Source: Anaeromonas frigoriresistens
Lineage (GTDB): Bacteria; Bacillota; Clostridia; Tissierellales; SIT17
Reading direction: 5' to 3'
DNA length: 64,000 bases
Assembly (NCBI RefSeq): GCF_016820655.1
Contig: NZ_WSFT01000039.1
Coordinates: forward strand, 62,001 to 126,000
The notes beneath the pieces are model-generated. The model saw only the letters and a list, made by a program, of their open reading frames with translations. It was not told the origin of the DNA and made no database searches. The position numbers and the translations under genes were made by a program. Shown here piece after piece: positions 43,772 to 53,675 of this stretch (within the stretch, counting starts at the first letter, position 1; each line of letters begins with the position of its first letter).

Positions 43772-45852
43772 TGACCTTTTCTTCTATAGTTCGAAAAAAC
43801 TTCATTTATAATTTTAACAAGTATATATCCTTTTACTTTGTTAATTCATTAATTGTTGCAATGCTATTTATGTATGGTAGTTTAATTTTTAATTCAACAA
43901 TAGTAAATAACATAGGTAAATCATCACTATATGATACTGTTATCGTATCATTAGGTGGTACAATACTGTTTTCAATAATTTTTATCACTTATACAAATGT
44001 ATCTTTCTTAAAAAATAGGGGTAAAGAGTTTGGAGTATATCTTACTTTAGGTATGACAGCAAAGGACTTAACAAAGCTAATATTTATAGAAAATATTGGT
44101 ATTATGATAGCAGCATTAATAACAGGGATTTTAGGTGGAACTTTATTTGGAAGATTGTTTTATATGGGATTAAATAAAATATTAGGGGGAACTACAATTC
44201 TATATGAGATTAATTATGAAAGTATATTATTAAGTATAGGTGTCTTTACCCTTATATCCTTAGGTAACTTTTTATTTAATATGATATTTATAAGAAAAGT
44301 ATCAGTAATAGATGTCATAAAAGTCCATAGAAAAAAGGAAGTAGGAAAGGCTAGAATGTTAATAGGCGCTATTTCTTTAATGATATTGATAGTGTCAACT
44401 TATTATTTGCCAAAGGCTTTATTTAAGGAGATTTTTAAGGAACAATCCTATATTATAGGCGTTTTTATAGGTTTGATAATAGTATGTCCATACATGGTAA
44501 TCGGATCATTTATTTCAATAGTCAAATATGTCCTTAGTAAATTTCCTAAGTTATATAATAATAACATAATGATTTTATCAAATTTATCACATAGATTTTT
44601 GGCATATAAAAATGTTTTATATATGCTTTCGTTACTAGTTGCTGGAGCAATGTTTTTTGTAGGTTTTAGTTATTCACTATATACAACAGCTAGAGAGGAT
44701 ATAAATGCTGATAATCCCTATGATATTATGTTTGTTGAAAATAGTAAATATAATAGAGTTGAAAAAGAAGAAATATCAAATATAATAGATGAGAACAATG
44801 GTAGGATAGAAAAGTATAATGTATTAGAGTATTTAGAAGTTCCAGTGTTTAGAGATGAAGGCGATGAATTAACTTTAGGCAGTTCTAGGGGAACAGTTAT
44901 AAGTGAAGAAAATTATAATCAACACATGAATACTAATATAGATGTAGATTCAAAAGCAGCTTTATTCTTAATGGTACCTGATGAGACGAAAATGATCTTT
45001 GAATACCCCACATCTATTTTGATAAATATAAATGAAAAACAATTGGAAAAAGTTAAGTATATAACATCAAAAAATAACTTTGAGATAAGTAAAAAAGACT
45101 TTAAAGATATTGCAGGAGATGCTACATCCCTATATCTAGATAAAAGCATGATAAAAGAAAAAGATGGTGTAAAATTTACAAATTATTTAGGGACTAGAGT
45201 TTATTCTTCTGGTCGTGCTCTTGTTTTAGACAATGAAGATTATGAAGTATTAAAAGAAAGCTTAAGTGATGCTTCATTAAAGAAGCTACATCTAATGAAT
45301 GTAAAAAATAGTGATAAAGCTTTTGAAGCATTACTTAGCTATTTAAAAAAAGCTAATGGTCTAGATGATTCATATTGGAATGAAACTGATATTTTTAGCA
45401 TCCCATTTGAGGATGAAAGGGGTACTATAGAGTCCTACAGACCTGTATATAAAGAAGAACTTATAAAGTTACAGCTAGACAGAAGGGGAGTTGCATTATT
45501 TACATTGACATTTATAGGGTTATTATTTGTAATAGCTAATGGAGTAGTTTTATACTATAAAGTACTATCAGATGCAGATAATGAGAAGGAAAGACTAGTT
45601 GCATTAACTAGAATAGGTGTATCAGAAAAAGAAATTAAAACTATGATTAGTAAAGAGTTAGCCATAACATTCTTTATACCAATCCTTATTGGCGGAGGAA
45701 TGGGACTATATTTCTTATATGTCATATTCTCTAACTCAGAAGTAATAGAGTTATTTATGAGAAAGGCCTTTATGATTTTAATTTGGGGATCAATGTTTCA
45801 GATTTTATTTTATATCATAAGTAGAAAAAAATATATAAAAGAAGTTATGTGA
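43771..45852 (+). CDS. FtsX-type ABC permease (BceB-like)
   Basis: 693 residues. Ten membrane segments in the BceB order: one near the N-terminus, three in the first FtsX domain (about 55-180), further segments up to about residue 310, then a large extracellular domain (about 315-560) and a C-terminal FtsX domain. The conserved FLKNRGKEFGVYLTLGMT and RLVALTRIGVSEKEIKTMIS amphipathic loops are present. The large external domain is where peptide recognition occurs in this family. Confidence 0.9.
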   Translation: MTFSSIVRKNFIYNFNKYISFYFVNSLIVAMLFMYGSLIFNSTIVNNIGKSSLYDTVIVSLGGTILFSIIFITYTNVSFLKNRGKEFGVYLTLGMTAKDLTKLIFIENIGIMIAALITGILGGTLFGRLFYMGLNKILGGTTILYEINYESILLSIGVFTLISLGNFLFNMIFIRKVSVIDVIKVHRKKEVGKARMLIGAISLMILIVSTYYLPKALFKEIFKEQSYIIGVFIGLIIVCPYMVIGSFISIVKYVLSKFPKLYNNNIMILSNLSHRFLAYKNVLYMLSLLVAGAMFFVGFSYSLYTTAREDINADNPYDIMFVENSKYNRVEKEEISNIIDENNGRIEKYNVLEYLEVPVFRDEGDELTLGSSRGTVISEENYNQHMNTNIDVDSKAALFLMVPDETKMIFEYPTSILININEKQLEKVKYITSKNNFEISKKDFKDIAGDATSLYLDKSMIKEKDGVKFTNYLGTRVYSSGRALVLDNEDYEVLKESLSDASLKKLHLMNVKNSDKAFEALLSYLKKANGLDDSYWNETDIFSIPFEDERGTIESYRPVYKEELIKLQLDRRGVALFTLTFIGLLFVIANGVVLYYKVLSDADNEKERLVALTRIGVSEKEIKTMISKELAITFFIPILIGGGMGLYFLYVIFSNSEVIELFMRKAFMILIWGSMFQILFYIISRKKYIKEVM

Positions 45853-45889
45853 CTTCTGGAAATTAAATGCATACTACTGTTTTGAAAAA

Positions 45890-45929
45890 TCTGCCGTTAT
45901 AGGGATACAATCATCCTTGGCTTTTTTAT
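45890..45929 (+). terminator. Weak intrinsic terminator
   Basis: An interrupted stem (GCC, AGG and GAT on the left; ATC, CCT and GGC on the right) is followed by six T, just after the BceB-like gene. Confidence 0.4.
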
Positions 45930-46091
45930 ATTAATCAAAGATTGAAAGTAGTGATTGTATTTTTGTATTTCTTCTATAAACTTTTTTGATTCTTTAAAAG
46001 GTACAATTATGATTAGACAGGTTCAAATAATGTATAAATTTCATATTATGAGTATGAGAAAGATTAATACTATATGTGGGAGGTATACCTT

Positions 46092-46730
46092 ATGAATAAA
46101 TCAATTCCTGATAAAAATATACCGTTGATTACCTATAATCCAATTACTTCACATATACACCATTCTAGCTATCCTAGAATTTCATCTGATGTTTTTATTG
46201 GACTTGGTAGTGTAGTATTAGGAGACGTTACTATAAAAGGTCCTGTTTTTATTGGTTTTCACAATATTATACGTGCTGATTATGGTAGCCCGTTTTTTAT
46301 TGGCCCAGGCACAAGTATTCATGACCACTGTCTAATTCATGGTCAACCAAATCAATATGTTAAAGTAGGTGCATATAAATGGTCTGTCCATATTGATGGA
46401 GAGGTTAGCATTCTCCATGGATCAGCAGTACATGGTCCCTGTAGAGTAGGAAAGAATACATTTATTGGTCAACATGTATCCATTTTTGATGCGGAGATTG
46501 GTCCAAATTGTGTAATTATGCATGGTGCTAATATCACTGGAGGAGTAAAGATTGCTGAAGGCCGGTATGTGGAGCCAGGTAAAACCATATTTGAACAGGA
46601 AGAAGCAGATAAACTTCCTTCTGTACCTGGAGATCATTTATCTGTAAATCCAGAAACTGTTAATGGATATATGGAGCTCCTTTACACCTATAATAGTCAA
46701 ACATCACTTGGTCAAAAATTATATGATTAA
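46092..46730 (+). CDS. Gamma-carbonic-anhydrase-like hexapeptide-repeat protein
   Basis: 212 residues from ATG 46092, which fits the GTGGGAGGT site better than the in-frame GTG at 46074. A left-handed beta-helix of hexapeptide repeats runs from about residue 30 to 155. The three zinc histidines of the gamma class seem present at H83 (CLIHGQ), H109 (SILHGS) and H114 (AVHGP), along with R61 and D63 in RADYG. The C-terminal helix packs against the helix prism as in Cam/CamH proteins. Hydration of carbon dioxide is possible; many homologues lack measured activity. Confidence 0.75.
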   Translation: MNKSIPDKNIPLITYNPITSHIHHSSYPRISSDVFIGLGSVVLGDVTIKGPVFIGFHNIIRADYGSPFFIGPGTSIHDHCLIHGQPNQYVKVGAYKWSVHIDGEVSILHGSAVHGPCRVGKNTFIGQHVSIFDAEIGPNCVIMHGANITGGVKIAEGRYVEPGKTIFEQEEADKLPSVPGDHLSVNPETVNGYMELLYTYNSQTSLGQKLYD

Positions 46731-46823
46731 GAGATTAGATAAATTGGTAAATGAGACTATTAGGGTAGGATTAAGAGACGCTTCTATATAGATATTTTAC
46801 GAAATAAATTGAATAGAATATTA

Positions 46824-46868
46824 ATAATCCGGTTAGGGTAGATTTCACCTTGACCGGATTATCGTTCT
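46824..46868 (+). terminator. Probable terminator hairpin
   Basis: TAATCCGGT and neighbours (46824-46839) pair with 46847-46862 over about 15 positions including G-U pairs. The following T-run is poor. Confidence 0.5.
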
Positions 46869-46980
46869 GAATTAAAAAGCAGTAGCAATAAAAATATAAT
46901 AAAAATTAATAAACATTTATTGATAATCGATAAAAATCATGCTAAAATAAAAGTAATAATAAATAAGTGAGGTGCTTTTT

Positions 46981-47460
46981 ATGAAACGAGAAACACTTTT
47001 TTTAAAGATTGCTGTTATTCTTATTGGAGTTCCAATTCTTGCTTTATGTATATTTGTATTACCTTGGATAGCTAAGGATGCAGCAGAAAGTAGTATTAAA
47101 ATGGCCTATATTCTATATGGTATTTTAACAATTATGTATGTGTCAGCAATACCATTTTTTGCTGCATTATATCAAGCGATTAAACTTTTAAGCTATATTG
47201 ATAAAAACGAAGCTTTCTCAGAATTATCGGTAAAAACTTTAAATAATATAAAAAAATATGCAATTACAATCAGTGCCCTGTATGTAGTTGGAATGCCGCT
47301 TTTCTATATAGTAGGTGAGGTAGATGATGCACCAGGTGTTATATTGATTGGAATGGCTTTTATTTTTGCACCAATGGTTATCGCAGTATTCGCTGCTGTA
47401 CTTCAAAAGATATTAAAAAATGCCATAGATATAAAAAATGACAATGACTTAACGATATGA
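46981..47460 (+). CDS. DUF2975 family membrane protein
   Basis: 159 residues from ATG 46981 (the GTG at 46972 overlaps the GAGGTG site). Four membrane segments are predicted, with SYIDKNEAFSELSVKTLNNIKKYA between the second and third: this cytoplasmic loop is the signature of DUF2975. Such genes are nearly always paired with a short XRE-type HTH gene, as here. The pair is thought to act as a membrane-linked transcription switch; the signal is unknown. Confidence 0.8.
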   Translation: MKRETLFLKIAVILIGVPILALCIFVLPWIAKDAAESSIKMAYILYGILTIMYVSAIPFFAALYQAIKLLSYIDKNEAFSELSVKTLNNIKKYAITISALYVVGMPLFYIVGEVDDAPGVILIGMAFIFAPMVIAVFAAVLQKILKNAIDIKNDNDLTI

Positions 47461-47470
47461 GGTGAATAAC

Positions 47471-47683
47471 ATGGCAATTATAATCAATATTGATGTGATG
47501 TTAGCTAAAAGGAAAATGAGCGTTACAGAACTTTCGGAGAGAGTTGGAATAACAATGGCTAACATTTCTATATTAAAAAATGGAAAAGCAAAAGCTATTA
47601 GATTTTCCACTTTAGAGGGAATATGTGAAGCTTTGGAGTGTCAACCGGGGGATATTCTAGAATACAGAAATGATACAGAGTAG
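47471..47683 (+). CDS. Short Cro/CI-type HTH regulator (YozG-like)
   Basis: 70 residues from ATG 47471, with GAGGTGA 5-6 bases upstream. The protein is just one HTH: LAKRKMSVTELSERVGITMANISILKNGK, ending in GICEALECQPGDILEYRND. This is the YozG-type partner of DUF2975 membrane proteins, and the genes are 10 bases apart. Confidence 0.85.
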   Translation: MAIIINIDVMLAKRKMSVTELSERVGITMANISILKNGKAKAIRFSTLEGICEALECQPGDILEYRNDTE

Positions 47684-47725
47684 ATTCGTTAAATCATCAG
47701 CAATGTTTATCGGAGGAGATAGTAT

Positions 47726-49072
47726 ATGAAAATTAAATTAATCCAACCAACAATGCTACCAAGGCCAATGGATACAAAGTTAAAAACAAGAATGTCTCCT
47801 TCTCTAGCTTTATTAACCTTAGCAAATCTTACACCAAAAGAGCATGAAGTTATTATTGAGAATGAAAATGTTGAAAAGATAGACTTTGATGAAACTGTAG
47901 ATTTAGTAGCAATAACCGTTACTGTAGATGTGATGAATAGAGCGATGGAGATATCAAGAGAGTTCCAAAAACGTGGAGTGACAGTAATAGCAGGAGGTAT
48001 ACATGTTACAGCAAACCCAGAGAGAGCTTCTAATAGTTTTGATGCAATTTGTGTTGGGATAGCTGAGAGAGTTTGGACAAAAATACTTGAGGATAAAGAA
48101 AATAATTTACTTAAGAAGATATACTCTGATATAGGAAATATTGATGGTAGTGAAATAGTATCACCAAAATATGATAGTATTGATAATAAAAAATACTTAT
48201 ATGCAAACATAATTAGTACAAGCAGGGGATGTCCTTTTAAATGTGATTTTTGCTATAATAGCTGCACTAATTCTCTTAAAACTTATATTAATAGACCGAT
48301 AGACGATGTAATTAGAGATATCAATGTATTAAAAACAAAACATATAATGTTTATTGATGATAACTTTATTGGAAATCCTAAATGGACAAAAGAATTACTA
48401 AAGCAAATAAAGCCTCTTAAATTAAAATGGAATGCAGCGGTTACATCTAATATAGTAGACATGCCTGAACTATTAGATGAAATGAAAGCAGCAGGTTGTC
48501 AAAGTCTTTTTATAGGATTTGAAAGTATAAATAGTAAATCAATAGAAAGTGTTCATAAAGTGCAAAATAGTGTAAAAAGATATGAGAAGCTTGTAGATGA
48601 AATTCATAAAAGAGGAATAATGATAAATGCAAGTTTTGTATTTGGATTAGACGAGGATGATGAATCTATATTTAAGAATACATTAGAATGGATAATTAAA
48701 AATAAAATAGAAACGGTAACTTCTCATATAATGACACCCTATCCTGGAACAAAGCTATATGAATTATTATCAGAGGAAAATAGAATTGTAGATTTTAATT
48801 TGTCTAATTATAATACTGCTCATGTGGTATATAAACCAAAGAATATGACTCCAAAAGAATTATATAATGGCTATATATGGCTATATAAAGAGTTATATAC
48901 ATTTAAAAATATATTGAAAAGGCTACCAAAATCTAAAAAGCAATGGATTCCATTTTTGACCTTTAACTTTTTTTATAGGAAATTTGGAAGACTAACTGAA
49001 CTGTTGTGCAATATTGTTTCCTTTGAAAGGATAGGGAGAGTTGCTAGATGGTTTGCTTATAAAACAAGGTAA
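47726..49072 (+). CDS. B12-binding-domain radical SAM protein
   Basis: 448 residues. The N-terminal 150 residues form a cobalamin-binding-like Rossmann fold (SPSLALLTLANLT, VAITVTVDVMNRAMEIS, VIAGGIHVTANPE), though the histidine of the base-on motif is not evident. The radical SAM core begins at TSRGCPFKCDFCYN, with the three cluster cysteines C-x3-C-x2-C. The rest (FIDDNFIGNPKWTKELL, GFESINSKSIESVHKVQ, TPYPGTKLYE) is the standard barrel. Class B methylases and uncharacterised relatives share this plan. Substrate unknown; it stands alone. Confidence 0.85.
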   Translation: MKIKLIQPTMLPRPMDTKLKTRMSPSLALLTLANLTPKEHEVIIENENVEKIDFDETVDLVAITVTVDVMNRAMEISREFQKRGVTVIAGGIHVTANPERASNSFDAICVGIAERVWTKILEDKENNLLKKIYSDIGNIDGSEIVSPKYDSIDNKKYLYANIISTSRGCPFKCDFCYNSCTNSLKTYINRPIDDVIRDINVLKTKHIMFIDDNFIGNPKWTKELLKQIKPLKLKWNAAVTSNIVDMPELLDEMKAAGCQSLFIGFESINSKSIESVHKVQNSVKRYEKLVDEIHKRGIMINASFVFGLDEDDESIFKNTLEWIIKNKIETVTSHIMTPYPGTKLYELLSEENRIVDFNLSNYNTAHVVYKPKNMTPKELYNGYIWLYKELYTFKNILKRLPKSKKQWIPFLTFNFFYRKFGRLTELLCNIVSFERIGRVARWFAYKTR

Positions 49073-49378
49073 GTGGTGGATTTTGATTGTAAAGATATAC
49101 TTCAATCAATGAAGGTTAATAGAGATTTTACTTTAGTAGAAGTGTGTTTTAAAACTATATAGGATATGTTAAGATTTAAATAATCAATTACAAATGAGTG
49201 TAATCACCATCAAAAGAACCAATTTTTAATTATTAGATACATAATTCTTGAATAAATAGATAAAGATAGATACAATTGTAATTACAACGAGGATTTAAGT
49301 AGTATTACTAAATTCTCTAACCCTAGAGTTAATTTATTAGTAGGGTTTGGAGATTAAATCATAAAAGGAGGAAATATA
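49073..49378. other. Intergenic region before deoD
   Basis: An ORF of 28 codons at 49077 immediately after the radical SAM gene has no ribosome binding site. A 7-bp stem AACCCTA (49319-49325) with TAGGGTT (49341-49347) lies about 30 bases before the deoD start without a T-run; it could be an operator or mRNA structure. A purine riboswitch was looked for and not found. Confidence 0.4.
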
Positions 49379-50092
49379 ATGAAACCAACACCACATATTG
49401 AAGCAAAAAATAAGGATGAAATTGCAAAAACTGTTTTGATGCCTGGAGATCCCCTTCGAGCAAAGTTTATAGCAGATACATTTTTAGAGGATGTAAAACA
49501 GTTTAACAGCGTAAGAAATGTTTTAGGATATACCGGAACTTACAAAGGAAGAAGAATTTCGGTGATGGCAAGTGGTATGGGAATGCCCAGTATAGGAATC
49601 TATTCCTATGAACTCTATAAGTTTTACGATGTAGAAAATATTATTAGAATCGGATCCTGTGGAGGCTATACTCCAAAGGTAGAACTGTATGATGTAATTT
49701 TAGCAAAGGATGTCTGGAGTGAATCTAGCTATGCTAAAGTGCAAAATGGCTATGAAAGTGATGTTATTGAAGGCACTCCTGAATTAAATCAGCGCCTTAT
49801 AAAATATGCAAATGAGTTAGAGATTCCGATGCATATAGAAAGAATTCATTCTTCAGATGTGTTTTATAGAGAAAATTTTGAAGAATATAAGGAAATTTAT
49901 GAGAAGCATGGCTGTGTAGCAGTAGAAATGGAAGCTTTTGCTCTTTTCCACAATGCCAGAGTGCTTGGGAAAAATGCAGCATGTTTACTTACTGTCTCTG
50001 ACAACTTAACAACTCAAGAGGCAACAACTTCCGAAGAACGACAAAATGCATTTACTAATATGATGAAGATTGCCTTAGAAATGGCAGAATAG
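49379..50092 (+). CDS. deoD: Purine nucleoside phosphorylase DeoD-type
   Basis: 237 residues, the family length, behind AAAGGAGG. Motifs are complete: MPGDPLRAKFIAD, RNVLGYTGTYKG, SGMGMPSIGIYSYEL, IRIGSCGGY and VEMEAFALF, then LTVSDNLTT with the catalytic aspartate. It cleaves purine (deoxy)nucleosides with phosphate to base and sugar-1-phosphate for salvage. Single gene with a perfect terminator. Confidence 0.95.
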   Translation: MKPTPHIEAKNKDEIAKTVLMPGDPLRAKFIADTFLEDVKQFNSVRNVLGYTGTYKGRRISVMASGMGMPSIGIYSYELYKFYDVENIIRIGSCGGYTPKVELYDVILAKDVWSESSYAKVQNGYESDVIEGTPELNQRLIKYANELEIPMHIERIHSSDVFYRENFEEYKEIYEKHGCVAVEMEAFALFHNARVLGKNAACLLTVSDNLTTQEATTSEERQNAFTNMMKIALEMAE

Positions 50093-50140
50093 AAAAATAA
50101 GGAGAAGAAGTTAGTTAACTAACTTCTTCTCCTTATTTTT
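50093..50140. terminator. Intrinsic terminator (24-bp palindrome)
   Basis: A perfect palindrome centred on GTTAAC begins directly after the deoD stop codon and ends in a T-run. Confidence 0.95.
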
Positions 50141-50233
50141 GTCTTTAATGATTTTCAGTTATGCTTTATCTTCAAGCTAACAGTTATGTTCTACTAATTA
50201 TGTCATATATTATATTATACGGGGGGATATAAC

Positions 50234-51034
50234 ATGAAGAAGTCATTATTAGGATTAGTTGTATTATTAATGTTAACAGGTTGTCAGCAAAGCAATAACA
50301 CCAATGTTGAAAATACATCAATTGATGAGATAACAACATATAAAGAAACCATAAAAGATGGTAAAGTAGAAATCGATAGAATTTCTTATGATATCAAATC
50401 AGTCACAAAGATTATAAATACATACGATGAGAATGAGAATATTATAGAAAAAAACACAACAAATGATGATTCTGAAATACTTATTGAGTATCTATATGAA
50501 AATAATCAACTAATTGAGGATAGAGCATACTCAAAGGACGAACTATCATTTACTAATTACTACTATTATGAAGATGATTTGTTGATGAAAAAGAAGACTG
50601 TTCATAAAGGTGGTTTAGAAACCCGTACAGAATATTCCTATGGAGATAAGACTGAGACCCGAACACATTATAATTCGGATGGTAGTATATCTTTTATCAC
50701 AAAAGCATACCTAGATGAAGATGGTAAGATGGTGGAAGGTATTATTACTAATGCAGAGGGAGAGGAAAGTGAGTCGATTTCATACCATTATAAAAATGAC
50801 CTTTTGATAAAAGGAATTAGTAAGAAAGAAGGTATGAAGATCAAGACATTCAATTATAAGTACAATAATATTGGTGATAAAATTATGGATTATATTATCT
50901 TTCATGGGGAAGTAAATACTTTATTGGTTAATTTTTATGATATTGAATATGATGAGAACTTATTACCTAAAACTGTTACTATCTATCGAGTACAGTCCCA
51001 GATAGCAGATGAAGATATTAGGGACTTTCAATAA
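50234..51034 (+). CDS. Lipoprotein with YD/RHS-like beta repeats
   Basis: 266 residues. The signal peptide ends in a lipobox, LLMLTGCQQ. The mature part is built of repeating beta-hairpins of about 20 residues with Tyr and Asp/Glu: IEYLYENNQLIEDRAYS, NYYYYEDDLLMKKKTVH, TEYSYGDKTETRTHYN, ISYHYKNDLLIKGISK, FNYKYNNIGDKIMDY. These resemble the YD/RHS repeat pattern of carbohydrate-binding surface proteins. Function is not known; probably exposed on the outer face of the membrane. Confidence 0.65.
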   Translation: MKKSLLGLVVLLMLTGCQQSNNTNVENTSIDEITTYKETIKDGKVEIDRISYDIKSVTKIINTYDENENIIEKNTTNDDSEILIEYLYENNQLIEDRAYSKDELSFTNYYYYEDDLLMKKKTVHKGGLETRTEYSYGDKTETRTHYNSDGSISFITKAYLDEDGKMVEGIITNAEGEESESISYHYKNDLLIKGISKKEGMKIKTFNYKYNNIGDKIMDYIIFHGEVNTLLVNFYDIEYDENLLPKTVTIYRVQSQIADEDIRDFQ

Positions 51035-51094
51035 TAGGAATATGAGAATGAATTTGGTAGCAATCTATATAGAGGATAATTTATGAGTATTTAA

Positions 51095-51139
51095 AACAAG
51101 GATGTATCAGTATTAGAGCTGATATATCCTTGTTTTTTT
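51095..51139 (+). terminator. Intrinsic terminator
   Basis: AACAAGGATGTATCAG (51095-51110) pairs with CTGATATATCCTTGTT (51119-51134), with one G-U pair, then five more T. Confidence 0.9.
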
Positions 51140-51268
51140 AATAGATAATAAAAAAGCATATAATGCTTTATTTACAGTATTGATATTAAAAACAATAAGA
51201 AAACCGTAAAAAGAAGGAATGCATATGAATTTGTAGAAACATTACATTATAGAAAAGAGGTAGATATT

Positions 51269-52024
51269 ATGAATAAGGTAAATTTTCAAAACTCTAGAGG
51301 ATTAAATATCGTTGGTAATTTAAATAGTGTTGATTCAAATACAGTAATTATAATGGCTCATGGATTTACTAGTAATAAGGCATCAAGGGGTAGATTCGAC
51401 AAGTTAGCAGAAGCTTTAAACAAAGCTGGGTATGATGCATTAGCAATTGATTTTAGTGGTTGTGGAGAAAGTGATGATGATTTTCTGACTGTGGAGAAAG
51501 AAGTAGATGATTTGAATTCAGCTATTCAATTTGTAAAATCTAAAGGGTATGAAAGAATTGCCCTGTATGGACATAGTCTTGGTTCTCTTATTTGTTTGAA
51601 GTGTTATAGTAATGAAATAGTAACAATGGTTTTATCAGGGGCTTTAACTGGACCTATGAAATATAATTGGGATGAATTTTATACAAAAGAACAAATGCAA
51701 GAATTAGAGGAAAAGGGATATTTAACAGAGCATACTCCAAAAGAAGTAAGGAAAAAGGTTTTAGTAGATAAACAAATTTTAAAAGATTTTGAGATGATTA
51801 ATCAGGAGAACCTATTGAGAGATGTCAATTGCCCAGTGTTGATAATCCATGGTAATAATGATGAAGAAGAAAAGCAGCTTTATGAAAGATCTAAATCAGC
51901 AATGACATTACTTTCAAATGACTCAAAATTAAAAGTTATTGATGGAGCAGATCATAGTTTTCTTGAGCATTTTCGCATATTAGTTGTGTTGACTATTGAT
52001 TGGTATAAGAAGCATCTTAATTGA
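51269..52024 (+). CDS. Alpha/beta hydrolase (serine aminopeptidase / BAAT-like)
   Basis: 251 residues with AAGAGGTAG upstream. The fold is clear: MAHGFTSNKASRGRF (oxyanion region), AIDFSGCGESDDD, nucleophile in LYGHSLGSL, acid in IIHGNNDEEE and histidine in GADHSFLEH. No secretion signal. Members of this group act on esters, amides or lipids; the exact one is not predictable. Confidence 0.85.
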   Translation: MNKVNFQNSRGLNIVGNLNSVDSNTVIIMAHGFTSNKASRGRFDKLAEALNKAGYDALAIDFSGCGESDDDFLTVEKEVDDLNSAIQFVKSKGYERIALYGHSLGSLICLKCYSNEIVTMVLSGALTGPMKYNWDEFYTKEQMQELEEKGYLTEHTPKEVRKKVLVDKQILKDFEMINQENLLRDVNCPVLIIHGNNDEEEKQLYERSKSAMTLLSNDSKLKVIDGADHSFLEHFRILVVLTIDWYKKHLN

Positions 52025-52146
52025 TATATTGGAGGTCAAATGAAAGATTAAACAAAATTAGAATATATGAATGCGTATACCTATATAGAAGGATGAGGAT
52101 AATTTAAATAAATAGTTCAACATATATATTAAAGGAGAGAAAAACT

Positions 52147-52800
52147 ATGAAATTAATTATATTTGACTTAGATGGAACACTTTTTAGGACTGAAACAGTT
52201 GATATAGTGGCAATAAACAGAGCTTTAGAGGAGAATGGATATAAAAATAGATATAAATCAGAAATTCTTAAATTAATTGGCGTGACCTTAGATGAAGCTT
52301 GTATTTCTTTGATAAATACAAAGGATAAAGATGTTATTGAAAAATTAAAAAAAGATATAATAAGGTTTGAGAAAGAAGAAGTTGAAAAATATGGAGAATT
52401 GTACGAAGGGGTTTTAGAAGGTCTGATACGATTAAAGAATCTAGGTTTTACTTTATGTATCTGTTCAAATGGAAATGAAGAATATATCAAGCAAATATCG
52501 AAAAAATTTAATTTACCCGAAATTTTTGAAGAAATATCTTATAGTGATAGTAAATTCACCAAATCACAGAGAGTAAGGCGTATAAAGGATAAGTATAGAG
52601 CTGACAAGTTTATCATGGTTGGAGACAGAACAAGTGATATAGAAGCAGCAAGGGAGAATGATGGCATTTCTATTGGAGTGACATATGGATTTGGTAAGGA
52701 TGAACCTCATCAGGCTGATTACATAGCAAAGGATTTTAATGAGATAGAAAGTACAATAGAAGAAATATTTAAGGAAGAAAATTTGATTAGTTATTCATAA
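52147..52800 (+). CDS. HAD-family phosphatase
   Basis: 217 residues with AAAGGAGAG before the ATG. HAD motif I IFDLDGTLFRT, motif II CICSNG, a lysine in FTKSQRVRR and motif IV VGDRTSDIEAARE are complete; a C1 helical cap lies between I and II. It resembles phosphoglycolate-phosphatase-like enzymes and, more distantly, the HAD protein of the rib operon. Substrate unknown. Confidence 0.85.
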   Translation: MKLIIFDLDGTLFRTETVDIVAINRALEENGYKNRYKSEILKLIGVTLDEACISLINTKDKDVIEKLKKDIIRFEKEEVEKYGELYEGVLEGLIRLKNLGFTLCICSNGNEEYIKQISKKFNLPEIFEEISYSDSKFTKSQRVRRIKDKYRADKFIMVGDRTSDIEAARENDGISIGVTYGFGKDEPHQADYIAKDFNEIESTIEEIFKEENLISYS

Positions 52801-52871
52801 AGATATTATACAAAGAAAATAGAAATTTGAAGATAACGTTATAAGGAATATATCTAAAAGGGGCATAGAAA

Positions 52872-53294
52872 ATGATCCAATCAATTGTACATATAGCTTT
52901 GGTAGTAAAGGATTATGATGAAGCTATAGAATTTTACACCAAAGTATTAAATTTCACATTAATAGAAGATACATATCAGCCAGAACAAGATAAGAGGTGG
53001 GTAGTAGTATCACCCCCGGAGTCAAAGGGTACAACAATTTTATTAGCGCGAGCTTCTAAACCTGAACAAGAGCAATTTATAGGGAATCAAACAGGGGGAA
53101 GAGTATTCTTATTTCTAAACACGGATGATTTTTGGAGAGACTATAATGATATGATTTCAAAAGGTATAGAATTTGTGAGGGAACCAAAAGAGCAAGATTA
53201 TGGTTTAGTAGCTGTGTTTAAAGATCTTTATGGAAACTTATGGGATCTACTACAACTAAATGAAGATCATCCAATTTCTCAACTAATGAAATAG
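52872..53294 (+). CDS. VOC-family (glyoxalase/dioxygenase-like) protein
   Basis: 140 residues. Two beta-alpha-beta-beta-beta modules: IVHIALVVKDYDEAIEFYTKVL with a metal histidine at the start, and GRVFLFLNTDDFWRDYNDMI in the second half, ending VFKDLYGNLWDLLQL. The usual metal glutamate is not obvious at the C-terminus (NLWDLLQ instead of NLWELLQ). Probably a small-molecule lyase or a resistance-type binding protein; cannot be resolved. Confidence 0.8.
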   Translation: MIQSIVHIALVVKDYDEAIEFYTKVLNFTLIEDTYQPEQDKRWVVVSPPESKGTTILLARASKPEQEQFIGNQTGGRVFLFLNTDDFWRDYNDMISKGIEFVREPKEQDYGLVAVFKDLYGNLWDLLQLNEDHPISQLMK

Positions 53295-53675
53295 AGTTAA
53301 AAATAATATTAATATTATAGCACATTTAGATAATCTAGATGAGTTTATGAATAAATTACATATTAATATAAATTATGGAATTCATACTATGCAAAAACTT
53401 CGTGTTGTTCTTGCTCAGATTTTATCTTTAGTTATTGTTTACCTGTAAAGTGTTAAAAAGAAAAAAGGACAAACTAGAGTAGAATTATCTTATTAAAGAT
53501 GAATTAAATATTTACAACATGTATAGTTTAATGAGGTACTTATTTAAGTAAATTAACTATTTAGTCAAGCGAGGCCCGTAACCCTTAATACATTTTAGAC
53601 AGAAGTTATTATGAGTGTTAAAATGATAAGGATAAATATATTTATTTTGAATAGTATTTAGGGGGAAGGATCAAA
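53295..53675. other. Intergenic region with a possible gene tail
   Basis: An open frame without start (about 53318-53447) encodes a piece ending in RVVLAQILSLVIVYL, then a stop; a further fragment reading CKVLKRKKGQTRVELSY follows. These look like the end of a lost membrane-protein gene. The rest holds only A+T-rich DNA and the promoter region of the LytTR-type gene. Confidence 0.35.

Noticed and set aside
49200-49378. Purine riboswitch before deoD
   Set aside because: No conserved three-way-junction core is found; only a 7-bp hairpin without T-run.
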